From contig JAEZBO010000204.1 of NCBI GenBank assembly GCA_023427085.1, forward strand, positions 1 through 9,919: a stretch of 9,919 nt of DNA, in the 5' to 3' direction. Origin of the DNA: Pseudomonadota bacterium (GTDB taxonomy: Bacteria; Pseudomonadota; Gammaproteobacteria; Burkholderiales; Burkholderiaceae_B). Positions 1 through 5,889 of the stretch are shown here, in pieces (positions within the stretch are counted from its first letter, which is position 1; each line of letters starts with the position of its first letter). Both the position numbers and the translations under genes were made by a program. A model generated the notes under the pieces. That model ran no database searches. It saw only the letters and a program-made list of their open reading frames with translations, and was not told where the DNA came from.

Positions 1-19
1 TTATGTGTATAAGAGACAG
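1..19. other. Nextera/Tn5 mosaic-end adapter remnant (sequencing artefact)
   Basis: Positions 3-19 read ATGTGTATAAGAGACAG, identical to the last 17 bases of the 19-bp Tn5 mosaic end used in Nextera libraries; only the first two bases (TT instead of AG) differ. On the minus strand this is CTGTCTCTTATACACAT, the usual trimming sequence. It sits exactly at the window edge and interrupts a permease gene, so it is untrimmed adapter at a contig end and not a genomic transposon. It supplies the last residues (CLLYT) and the stop codon of the apparent LivM frame, and on the plus strand it opens spurious frames beginning MCIRDR and MYKRQ. Confidence 0.96.
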
Positions 20-996
20 GCGCGGCCGCGCGTGCCGCCGGTGCCGGCGACGCGCTGCCAGGCGCCCTGCACGATCGGCCACAGCCCGTCGCGGGCGTAC
101 TGCAGCACGACCACCAGCAGCACACCGAAGACGATCAGTTCGAAGTTGGCCTGCGTATCGAACAGCCGCGGCACGATGTTCTGGATCTGGTCCTTGAGGA
201 TCAGGATCAGGCTCGAACCCAGGATCGCGCCCCAGACGCTGGCCGCGCCGCCGACCACGGCCATGAACAGGTATTCGATGCCGTAGTTCAGGCCGAACGG
301 GCTGGGGCTGACGGCGCGCTGCATGTGCGCGTACAGCCAGCCCGAGATGCTCGCCAGCAGCGCCGCGTAGACAAAGATCACGACCTTGTAGGCAGCGGTG
401 TTGATGCCGAAGGACTCGGCCATGCCGGCGCCGCTCTTGAGCGCGCGGATGGCGCGGCCGGGCCGCGAATACAGCAGGTTGTGGGTGGCCCACAGCGCCA
501 GCAGCACCAGCACCCAGATCAGGTAATAGATATGGCGGCCGCTGGCCAGCGAGATGCCGAACAGCTCGATCGGCGCGATGCCGGCGATGCCGTCGTGCTT
601 GCCCAGCGCATCCATGTTGCCGAACAGGTAGTACAGCGACAGACACCACGCGATGGTGCCCAGCGGCAGGTAATGGCCGGACAGCCGCAGCGTCACGGCC
701 CCCAGCACGAAGGCCAGCAAGGCGGTGATGGCCAGCCCGGCCAGCAGACCCAGCCACGGCGAATAGCCGTGATGGGCGGTGAGCCAGGCGGTCGCATAGG
801 CGCCGATGCCGACGAACGCGGCCTGGCCGAACGAGGTCAGGCCGCCGACCCCGGTCAGCAGCACCAGGCCCAGCACCACCAGGCTGGCCAGGCCGATGTA
901 GTTCATCTGGGTGATCCAGAACTCGGGCGCGGCCGGCAGCAGCGGCAGCGCGACCAGCGCGACGACAAAAACCAGCAACATCAATCGGTTCTTCAT
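1..996 (-). CDS. livM: Branched-chain amino acid-type ABC transporter permease LivM, 3' end truncated
   Basis: Inner-membrane permease of a LIV/HAAT-type ABC importer; with LivH it should form the translocation channel for a substrate delivered by the binding protein encoded upstream. The protein is strongly hydrophobic with many membrane segments. It carries the family's early motif GLTSFGQAAFVGIGAYATA (about residues 52-70) and a cytoplasmic coupling segment around residues 183-224 (RAIRALKSGAGMAESFGIN, then a hydrophobic helix ending LYAH) that docks the ATPase. The start at 996 is chosen because a GAGGAG ribosome site lies 7 bases upstream; an upstream in-frame start at 1020 lies inside livH. 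It begins 4 bases after the livH stop. Only residues 1 to about 325 are genomic: the final CLLYT and stop come from adapter sequence, so the true C-terminus is unknown. Substrate specificity cannot be told from sequence. Confidence 0.92.
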   Translation of the reverse strand: MKNRLMLLVFVVALVALPLLPAAPEFWITQMNYIGLASLVVLGLVLLTGVGGLTSFGQAAFVGIGAYATAWLTAHHGYSPWLGLLAGLAITALLAFVLGAVTLRLSGHYLPLGTIAWCLSLYYLFGNMDALGKHDGIAGIAPIELFGISLASGRHIYYLIWVLVLLALWATHNLLYSRPGRAIRALKSGAGMAESFGINTAAYKVVIFVYAALLASISGWLYAHMQRAVSPSPFGLNYGIEYLFMAVVGGAASVWGAILGSSLILILKDQIQNIVPRLFDTQANFELIVFGVLLVVVLQYARDGLWPIVQGAWQRVAGTGGTRGRACLLYT

Positions 997-1000
997 GGCA

Positions 1001-2038
1001 TCACTCCTCGTCGTCCACATGGTGGCTGGACAGCGAACGCCACAGCAGGACGGGGATGATCAGCGTGAACACGATCACTTCCTTGTAGGCGCTCGCCCAG
1101 AACGACGAGAACGCCTCGAGTATGCCCACCATCAGCGCGCCGGCGGCGGCGATGGGATAGCTGGCCAGTCCGCCGATGATGGCGGCCACGAAACCCTTGA
1201 GCCCGATCAGGAAACCGGTGTCGTAGTACACCGTCGTCACCGGCGCGATCAGCATGCCCGACAGCGCGCCGATGAAGGCCGCCAGCGTGAACGTCAGCCG
1301 GCCCGACAGCGTCGTGCTGATGCCCACCAGCCGGGCGCCGCGGCGGTTGACCGCGGTGGCGCGCAACGCGCGCCCGTACAGCGTGTAGCCGAAGAAGATC
1401 CACAGCGCCACGATGAACACCGCGCTGGTGGCGACCACGAACAGGCTCTGCGCCGACCACGTCACCACGCCCAGGTCGACCTGGCCATCGAGGAAGGCCG
1501 GCGTGCGCCAGCCCTCGGCGCCGAAGAACACCAGCCCCAGACCCATCAGCGCGAAGTGCACCGCGACCGACACGATCAGCAGCACCAGCACGCTGGCCTC
1601 GGCCAGCGGCTGGTAGGCCACGCGATACAGCATCGCGCCCAGCGGCACGACCAGCGCCAGCGTCATGAAGACGTTGACGATCAGCGGCATCTGCGCCTGC
1701 GCGATCATCGGCGTGATCCAGACCAGCAGCCACGGCAAGGCCACACAGCCGATCAGCGTGCCCGGCAGCGAGCGCCAGACACCGGTGCGCCAGGCCTGCA
1801 CCAGGTCCATCAGCAGCACCACGCCGCCGGCGATCGGCAACAGCCACACGGTGCCCGGCACCTTGCCGTCGACCAGCATGGCCAGGGTCAGCGCACCGAA
1901 GGTGACGAACTCGCCCTGGGGGATGAAGACCACGCGGGTGACGGCGAACACCAGCACCAGCGCGAGGCCGAGCAATGCATAGATGGCGCCGTTGACGACG
2001 CCATCCTGCAGGAGGATCAGGGCAATTGTGGAATCCAT
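1001..2038 (-). CDS. livH: Branched-chain amino acid-type ABC transporter permease LivH
   Basis: 345-residue inner-membrane permease, partner of LivM in a LIV/HAAT-type importer. The N-terminus carries the LivH hallmark GVVNGAIYALLGLALVLVF (about residues 13-31) followed by FIPQGEFVTFGA. The ATPase-coupling loop is at about 223-262 (GRALRATAVNRRGARLVGIS, then a hydrophobic helix), followed by KGFVAAIIGGL (281-291), also typical of the family. Hydrophobic segments alternate along the whole length. At 345 residues it is longer than a typical LivH of about 300; the extra length appears to lie around residues 60-115, between the first and middle membrane segments. The ATG at 2038 fits the family N-terminus, with only a weak AAGAG about a dozen bases upstream. 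It follows the binding-protein gene after a 71-bp gap containing a palindrome and precedes livM by 4 bp. Confidence 0.93.
   Translation of the reverse strand: MDSTIALILLQDGVVNGAIYALLGLALVLVFAVTRVVFIPQGEFVTFGALTLAMLVDGKVPGTVWLLPIAGGVVLLMDLVQAWRTGVWRSLPGTLIGCVALPWLLVWITPMIAQAQMPLIVNVFMTLALVVPLGAMLYRVAYQPLAEASVLVLLIVSVAVHFALMGLGLVFFGAEGWRTPAFLDGQVDLGVVTWSAQSLFVVATSAVFIVALWIFFGYTLYGRALRATAVNRRGARLVGISTTLSGRLTFTLAAFIGALSGMLIAPVTTVYYDTGFLIGLKGFVAAIIGGLASYPIAAAGALMVGILEAFSSFWASAYKEVIVFTLIIPVLLWRSLSSHHVDDEE
1004..1009 (-). promoter_or_regulatory. Ribosome binding site of livM
   Basis: Minus-strand GAGGAG lies within the last codons of livH and 7 bases before the ATG at 996. It fixes the livM start there instead of at the in-frame ATG at 1020, and implies translation of livM coupled to the end of livH. 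Confidence 0.75.
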
Positions 2039-2075
2039 CGGTCCAGTGACTCTTGATCTGGATGATTCGTATCAA

Positions 2076-2095
2076 GCGCCGGCCGCGGCCGGCGC
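2076..2095. repeat. Perfect 20-bp GC palindrome in the binding protein-livH gap
   Basis: GCGCCGGCCGCGGCCGGCGC is its own reverse complement. In RNA it would fold into a very stable hairpin (8-bp stem with a 4-base loop) located 14 bases after the binding-protein stop and about 37 bases before the livH start. No T-tract follows on the minus strand, so it is not a standard intrinsic terminator. In ABC operons such intergenic hairpins often protect the 3' end of the binding-protein message and lower permease expression; that role here is inference. Confidence 0.7.
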
Positions 2096-2109
2096 GTTGA
2101 CAGCGAGCG

Positions 2110-3276
2110 TTACAGGTCGGGCTGGTGGACCCACTTGCCGCCTTCGACCTTGACCATCACGCGCGAGCGCTCGTCGAAGCCGGCGTGCTCGGTCGGGCTC
2201 ATTTCGAACACGCCCTGCGACACGGCCAGGCCGCGCACGCCTTCGAGCGCGTCGCGCAGCGCGGCACGGAATTCGGGCGTACCGGGCTTGGCCTTCTTGG
2301 CGGCTTCGGGCACCGCGGCCAGGATCAGCTGGCCGGCATCCCACATATGGCCGCCGAAGGTGTTGACCGAACCGGCGCCGTGCGCCTTTTCGTAGACGTC
2401 GATGTAGGCCAGCGCCGACTTCTTGACCGGATTGTCATCGGGCAGCTGCGCGGCGACCAGCAGCGGGCCGGCGGGCAGGAACATGCCGTCGCAATCCTTG
2501 CCGCAGACCCGCAGCACGTCGTTGTTGGCGGCGCCGTGGGTCTGGTAGATGATGCCGGCGTAGCCGCGCGCCTTGAGTTCCTTCTGCGGCAGCGCCGACG
2601 GCGTGCCGGCGCCGGCGATCAGGATCGCGTCGGGACGGGCGGCGGTCAGCTTGAGCACCTGGCCGGTCACGCTGGTGTCGGTGCGCGAGTACTTCTCGAC
2701 ACCGGCCAGCTTGATGCCCTTGGCCTCGGCGGCCTTTGTGATGACGTCCAGCCAGCCGTCGCCGTAGGCGTCGGCAAAACCGATGAAACCGAGCGTCTTG
2801 ACCTTCTGCTTGACCATGGCGTCGGCCAGCGCGCTGGCCATCAGCGCGTCGTTCTGCGGGGTCTTGAAGACCCAGCGGCGCTTGTCGTCGACCGGCGTGA
2901 CGATGCGGGCGCTGGCGGCCACGCTGATCATCGGGGTCTGGGTCTCGGCCGCCACGTCGACCATGGCCAGCGAACCCGGCGTCACCGAGGTGCCAACCAC
3001 CACGTCGACCTTGTCCTCGGAAATCAGCTTGCGGGTGTTGCGCACCGCCTGCGTCGTATCGGTCGCATCGTCGAGCACGATGTAATCGATCTTGATGCCG
3101 CCCACCTCCTTGGGCAACAGCGCCACGGTGTTGCGCTCGGGGATGCCCAGCGAAGCCGCCGGCCCGGTGCTGGACACCGTCACGCCGACCTTGACCTGGG
3201 CTTGCGCGGCCACCGGCAGCGCCAGAGCGACGGCGCTGGCCAGCAGGGCACGACGCAGAATGTCGCGACGAATCAT
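2110..3276 (-). CDS. Periplasmic branched-chain amino acid-type ABC transporter substrate-binding protein
   Basis: 388-residue periplasmic binding protein (Leu/Ile/Val-binding, type I fold) that captures solute and delivers it to the LivH/LivM permeases encoded downstream. Residues 1-26 form a Sec signal peptide: basic MIRRDILRR, a hydrophobic core, and an AQA cleavage site after residue 26. The mature protein starts QVKVGVTVSSTGPAASLG, the typical first strand and ligand-binding loop. Other family features are DDATDTTQAVRNTRKLI (about 74-90), VVVGTSVTPGSLA, and GFIGFADAYGDGW, which resembles the conserved motif before the second lobe. Two cysteines in CGKDC could form a disulfide. The start at 3276 has an AGGAGA ribosome site 5 bases upstream. 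It is first in the operon and transcribed divergently from msrB. The ligand is not predictable: Alcaligenaceae have many such proteins for amino acids, aromatic acids or amides, so no livJ/livK symbol is assigned. Confidence 0.93.
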   Translation of the reverse strand: MIRRDILRRALLASAVALALPVAAQAQVKVGVTVSSTGPAASLGIPERNTVALLPKEVGGIKIDYIVLDDATDTTQAVRNTRKLISEDKVDVVVGTSVTPGSLAMVDVAAETQTPMISVAASARIVTPVDDKRRWVFKTPQNDALMASALADAMVKQKVKTLGFIGFADAYGDGWLDVITKAAEAKGIKLAGVEKYSRTDTSVTGQVLKLTAARPDAILIAGAGTPSALPQKELKARGYAGIIYQTHGAANNDVLRVCGKDCDGMFLPAGPLLVAAQLPDDNPVKKSALAYIDVYEKAHGAGSVNTFGGHMWDAGQLILAAVPEAAKKAKPGTPEFRAALRDALEGVRGLAVSQGVFEMSPTEHAGFDERSRVMVKVEGGKWVHQPDL

Positions 3277-3281
3277 GGTTG

Positions 3282-3287
3282 TCTCCT
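3282..3287 (-). promoter_or_regulatory. Ribosome binding site of the substrate-binding protein gene
   Basis: Minus-strand AGGAGA, five bases before the ATG at 3276. It is a strong Shine-Dalgarno match, consistent with high expression of a periplasmic binding protein, and supports the start that gives a clean signal peptide. Confidence 0.75.
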
Positions 3288-3337
3288 GGTTTATACGGCT
3301 CCTTGATGCACAAGGGCCGCGAAAAGTTATACAGAAA

Positions 3338-3366
3338 ATTCTTTTTTATGGCCGAAATGGTATCAA
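3338..3366 (-). promoter_or_regulatory. Candidate sigma70-type promoter for the ABC transporter operon
   Basis: On the minus strand, TTGATA (3361-3366, 5 of 6 matches to the -35 consensus) is followed after 17 bases by AAGAAT (3338-3343, 4 of 6 to the -10), which would start transcription near 3330 and give a leader of about 55 bases. An alternative -10, TATAAC at 3326-3331 (5 of 6), has no good -35 at the right distance. Prediction by eye only. Confidence 0.35.
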
Positions 3367-3415
3367 ATCGCGCCCGCGCCCTGCGGGTTTTGGAACCTGG
3401 GACATACCCCCATTC

Positions 3416-3447
3416 AATTCGTTTAATCGATTCGTTAATGACGAATT
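3416..3447. promoter_or_regulatory. Candidate operator: inverted and direct ATTCGT repeats
   Basis: AATTCGT (3416-3422) is the exact inverse of ACGAATT (3441-3447), and a second ATTCGT copy (3430-3435) forms a tighter inverted repeat with ACGAAT across a 5-base spacer. The two direct copies are 13 bp apart and the palindrome AATCGATT (3425-3432) lies between them. The cluster is AT-rich, intergenic, and about 50 bp upstream of the candidate -35 of the ABC operon, a position suited to a regulator. No regulator gene lies in the window. Confidence 0.4.
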
Positions 3448-3508
3448 TAAAACGACCCAAACGCTAGGTCTGCTTGGGGGATTCCCGGGGCCGCCGTCCG
3501 TCTTACTT

Positions 3509-3514
3509 TAAGAT
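3509..3514 (+). promoter_or_regulatory. Weak candidate -10 element for the msrB operon
   Basis: TAAGAT lies in the short AT-rich stretch TTACTTTAAGATGG and matches 4 of 6 -10 consensus bases, including the important first two and last two positions. No recognisable -35 sits 16-18 bases upstream. Use of this site would give a leader of about 140 bases before msrB. Confidence 0.25.
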
Positions 3515-3663
3515 GGCGGCTCGTGCGGGCCAGAGCGCCCGGGCAGCGGGCCCGCGATTATGCCGCAAGGCCCGCGCCCGGCGCACCTGCCGCCGCGAAC
3601 CTGCGGGCAGGCGCGCGGTCAGATGACGGTACGCCCGCCCCCGCAAACGCCCAGAGGCATCGC

Positions 3664-4074
3664 ATGAACAAGATCCGCAAGACCGAGCAAGAGTGGCGCA
3701 GCCAGCTCAGCGCCGAAGAGTATTACGTCACCCGCGAGAAAGGCACCGAGCGCGCGTTCACCGGCCGCTACTGGAACACCACGCAACCGGGCATCTACCG
3801 CTGCGTCGGCTGTGGCACCGCGCTGTTCTCGTCCGACACCAAGTTCGACGCCGGCTGTGGCTGGCCCAGCTATTTCGATCCGATCGATCCGGCGCTGGTG
3901 CGCGAGGAAACCGACCGCAGCCACGGCATGGTGCGCACCGAGGTGTTGTGCAACGTCTGCGATTCGCATCTGGGCCATGTGTTTCCCGACGGCCCGCCGC
4001 CGACCGGCCTGCGTTATTGCATCAACTCCCTGTCGATGACCTTCGAACCCGAAGACGAGCCCCAGAACCCATGA
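3664..4074 (+). CDS. msrB: Peptide-methionine (R)-S-oxide reductase MsrB
   Basis: 136-residue enzyme that reduces methionine R-sulfoxide in proteins, with thioredoxin as the usual reductant. It is complete for a stand-alone MsrB and has no signal peptide, so it should be cytoplasmic. Visible hallmarks: two zinc-binding CxxC pairs (C47/C50 and C96/C99), the GCGWPSY motif whose C65 is the usual resolving cysteine, SHLGHVF (101-107), and RYCIN with catalytic C119. The usual RYCINS(A/G)SL ending reads RYCINSLSM here, a small variation. The start at 3664 has an AGAGG ribosome site 6 bases upstream and fits the family N-terminus; a longer frame from 3523 adds only low-complexity residues. The last four bases overlap the yciB start (ATGA), so the two genes are translationally coupled as the head of a four-gene operon. 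Confidence 0.96.
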   Translation: MNKIRKTEQEWRSQLSAEEYYVTREKGTERAFTGRYWNTTQPGIYRCVGCGTALFSSDTKFDAGCGWPSYFDPIDPALVREETDRSHGMVRTEVLCNVCDSHLGHVFPDGPPPTGLRYCINSLSMTFEPEDEPQNP

Positions 4075-4634
4075 AGAAGTTTCTATTCGATCTTTTCCCG
4101 CTGATCCTGTTCTTCATCGCCTACCGATTCGCCGACATCTACGTCGCGACCGGCGTGGCGATGGTCGCCGGCATCGCGCAGATCCTGTGGCTCAAGCTGC
4201 GTGGCCACGCCATCGAGGGCATGCACTGGATCAACCTGGGCGTCATCGTGTTCTTCGGCGGCGCGACGCTGCTGCTGCAGGACGAGGCCTTCATCAAATG
4301 GAAGCCCACCGTGCTGTACTGGCTGTTCGGCGGCGTGCTGCTGGGCGCGCGCGTGTTCATGGGCCGCAACCTGCTGCGCAAGCTGCTGGGCGCCAAGATC
4401 CGCATGCCCGATGCGATCTGGGACCGCTTCAACGCCAGCTGGGCGGTGTTCTTCCTGGTCGCCGGCGTGCTCAACCTGTTCGTGGCGTTCTCGGGCCATT
4501 TCTCCGAATCGCAGTGGGTCAGCTTCAAGGTGTTCGGCCTGACCGTGCTGCTGCTGGTCTTCATCGTCGCCCAGTCGCTCTGGCTCGGCCGCCACATGCA
4601 GGCCGTCGGTGCCGACGACACCCCGGAGCGCTGA
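4071..4634 (+). CDS. yciB: Inner-membrane septation/intracellular spread protein YciB (IspZ/IspA family)
   Basis: 187-residue integral inner-membrane protein of the YciB family, linked in other bacteria to normal septation, envelope integrity and, in Shigella (IspA), intracellular spread; its biochemical activity is not settled. The family opening FDLFPLILFF (6-15) and the motif DEAFIKWKPT (71-80) are present. Hydrophobic segments lie near residues 4-20, 24-43, 53-70, 80-97, 121-140 and 150-172, divided by a basic loop (GRNLLRKLLGAKIRMP, about 98-113). The length is normal for the family. The ATG overlaps the msrB stop as ATGA, and bolA starts one base after its own stop (TGACATG), so translation is probably coupled on both sides. 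In some genomes the symbol is ispZ or ispA, which should not be confused with isoprenoid ispA. Confidence 0.94.
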   Translation: MKKFLFDLFPLILFFIAYRFADIYVATGVAMVAGIAQILWLKLRGHAIEGMHWINLGVIVFFGGATLLLQDEAFIKWKPTVLYWLFGGVLLGARVFMGRNLLRKLLGAKIRMPDAIWDRFNASWAVFFLVAGVLNLFVAFSGHFSESQWVSFKVFGLTVLLLVFIVAQSLWLGRHMQAVGADDTPER

Positions 4635-4635
4635 C

Positions 4636-4929
4636 ATGAACGAAGCCCGCAAGCAGCAGATCCACGAGCGGCTCGCGTCGCTCGAGCCCGTGTCGCTGCA
4701 GATCGAGGACGAGTCCCACCTGCATGCCGGCCATGCCGGCGCGGCCGGCGGCGCCAGCCATTTCAGGGTGCATATCGTGGCCGCCTGCTTCGCCGGATTG
4801 GCGCCCGTGGCGCGCCATAGGCTGGTGTATGATCGATTGCAAGACCTGATTCCCTTTCCCATCCATGCCCTGGCGATTCACGCCCAGGCACCCTCTCAAG
4901 CTACACCTAAGGACATCACCCCATCATGA
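4636..4929 (+). CDS. bolA: BolA family protein
   Basis: 97-residue soluble BolA-fold protein. Family members bind monothiol glutaredoxins through a shared [2Fe-2S] cluster and are associated with iron-sulfur handling, stress and cell morphology; E. coli BolA also acts on transcription. Visible signatures are LEPVSLQIEDESHLHAGH (16-33), the SHFRVHIV strand (41-48), HRLVYDRL (61-68), and PIHALAIHAQAP (75-86), whose H77 lies at the conserved cluster-ligand position. HRLVY and HALAIHA resemble the BolA branch more than the IbaG/YrbA branch. The tail after residue 86 is short and variable. The start at 4636 is taken because it is one base after the yciB stop; a start at 4609 would add nine residues inside yciB. 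Its TGA overlaps the ATG of the parvulin gene. Confidence 0.92.
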   Translation: MNEARKQQIHERLASLEPVSLQIEDESHLHAGHAGAAGGASHFRVHIVAACFAGLAPVARHRLVYDRLQDLIPFPIHALAIHAQAPSQATPKDITPS

Positions 4930-5702
4930 AACGACTCGCCATTCTGCTGGCGACGCTTGCCGTCGCGGCACCGCTGCACGCTCAGAACGTCGCCACCGTC
5001 AACGGCAAGCCCATCACGCAGAAGAACATCGATGAGTTCGTGACCCTGCTGATTTCCCAAGGGGCCACCGATTCGCCGCAACTGCGCGAACAGGTCAAGC
5101 AAGAGATGATCAACCGCCAGGTGCTGCTGCAAGCCGCCGAGCAACAGGGCATCACCAAGCAGGCCGCCGTGCAGACCGAGCTCGAGCTGGCCCGCCAGGG
5201 CATCCTGGTGCGTGCGCTGATGTCCGACTTCCTCGAGAAGAACCCGGTCACCGACGCGCAGATCAACGCCGAGTACGAAAAGCTCAAGGCCGAGCAAGGT
5301 AACCAGCAAGAGTACAAGGTCCGCCACATCCTGGTCGAAGACGAAAAGCTCGCCAACGACCTGACCGCGCAGATCAACGGCAAGAAGGCCAAGTTCGAAG
5401 ACCTGGCCAAGAAGAACTCCAAGGATCCCGGCAGCGCCGAGCGCGGTGGCGACCTGGGCTGGGCGCCCGCGTCGAACTACGTGCAGCCGTTCGCGCAGGC
5501 CGTGACCTCGCTCAAGAAGGGCGGCGTCAGCGCCAAGCCGGTGCAGACGCAGTTCGGCTGGCACGTCATCCAGGTCGAGGACACCCGTCCGGTGCAGTTC
5601 CCGCCGCTCGAGCAGGTCCGTCCGCAGCTCGAAGAAATGCTGCGCCAGCAGAAGCTGGCCGAGTACCAGCAGTCGCTGCGCACCAAGGCCAAGATCCAGT
5701 AA
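4926..5702 (+). CDS. Periplasmic parvulin-type peptidyl-prolyl isomerase/chaperone, Par27-like
   Basis: 258-residue secreted prolyl cis-trans isomerase and chaperone. In Bordetella pertussis a protein of this type, Par27, is described as the prototype of a parvulin group that can assist outer-membrane and secreted protein folding. Residues 1-19 form a Sec signal peptide (MKR, hydrophobic core, cleavage after LHA), with no lipobox cysteine. Residues 20 to about 125 are a charged helical N-terminal chaperone arm. The parvulin domain spans about 130-220, with YKVRHILVEDE (130-140), RGGDLGWAP (173-181), the PFAQAV helix and QFGWHVIQVED (209-219). Residues 221-258 form a Gln/Lys-rich C-terminal helix. 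The AAGGA at 4909-4913 is a rather distant ribosome site, but the ATGA overlap with bolA suggests coupling. It is last in the operon, followed by hairpins. No cysteines are present, common in such periplasmic chaperones. Confidence 0.94.
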   Translation: MKRLAILLATLAVAAPLHAQNVATVNGKPITQKNIDEFVTLLISQGATDSPQLREQVKQEMINRQVLLQAAEQQGITKQAAVQTELELARQGILVRALMSDFLEKNPVTDAQINAEYEKLKAEQGNQQEYKVRHILVEDEKLANDLTAQINGKKAKFEDLAKKNSKDPGSAERGGDLGWAPASNYVQPFAQAVTSLKKGGVSAKPVQTQFGWHVIQVEDTRPVQFPPLEQVRPQLEEMLRQQKLAEYQQSLRTKAKIQ

Positions 5703-5716
5703 GGTCCTGCGCCTGG

Positions 5717-5738
5717 CCGGCTGCCCGCGGGCAGCCGG
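5717..5738. repeat. 22-bp perfect palindrome after the parvulin gene
   Basis: The stretch from CCGGCTGCCCG to CGGGCAGCCGG is a perfect 22-bp palindrome starting 14 bases after the parvulin stop. It would form a very stable GC hairpin in either transcript. It is followed by AAAAA on the plus strand and by no T-run in either direction, so it looks more like a 3'-end stabilising hairpin or an accessory to the terminator next to it. Confidence 0.65.
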
Positions 5739-5742
5739 AAAA

Positions 5743-5768
5743 ACAAACGGGCCGCGAGGCCCGTTTGT
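5743..5768. terminator. Bidirectional Rho-independent terminator between convergent operons
   Basis: ACAAACGGGCC (5743-5753) pairs perfectly with GGCCCGTTTGT (5758-5768) over a GCGA loop, which is a GNRA tetraloop on the plus strand. Read on the minus strand the stem runs into TTTTT then CC (A-run 5739-5743 on the plus strand), a classic T-tract, so it best terminates the smc-zipA-ligA transcript. On the plus strand only CGTTCTGTC follows, giving weaker termination of the msrB-parvulin operon. Confidence 0.82.
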
Positions 5769-5889
5769 CGTTCTGTCGCCCGAAAGCTTCCATTCGCCCC
5801 ACGCCTGCCGATCCGATGACCGCGACGCCATCGGGCTTGGATGACTCGGCGCATCGGTGGCGCGGCCGGCCCGGCCTGCGGTCGCGCTG

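Larger units (their letters stand above)
3277..3663. promoter_or_regulatory. Divergent intergenic control region between the ABC operon and msrB
   Basis: 387 bp without a convincing gene, between two divergently transcribed units. It is much more AT-rich than its surroundings in two patches (about 3321-3370 and 3410-3460) and GC-rich again from about 3473 to msrB. It should hold promoters for both directions. Candidate elements are listed separately: a minus-strand promoter at 3338-3366, an inverted-repeat cluster at 3416-3447 and a plus-strand -10-like element at 3509-3514. A frame opening at 3523 and running into msrB is rejected as coding because its first 47 residues are low-complexity Ala/Arg/Pro. 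Confidence 0.7.

Noticed and set aside
3..286. Plus-strand open frames beginning MCIRDR and MYKRQ
   Set aside because: Their starts lie inside the adapter remnant and the rest is antisense to livM; these peptide starts are characteristic translations of the Nextera mosaic end.
911..3306. Long plus-strand frames opposite livH and the binding-protein gene
   Set aside because: They are His/Gln/Arg-rich composition shadows of real minus-strand genes, with no family motifs and no plausible start sites.
3371..3391. Small hairpin CCCGC-GCCCT-GCGGG followed by TTTT, as a plus-strand terminator
   Set aside because: The stem is only 5 bp, the T-run is four bases, and no plus-strand gene lies upstream to be terminated.
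3523..3663. N-terminal extension of MsrB from an upstream ATG
   Set aside because: The 47 added residues are low-complexity Ala/Arg/Pro and not a signal peptide; the ATG at 3664 has AGAGG at good spacing and matches the family N-terminus.
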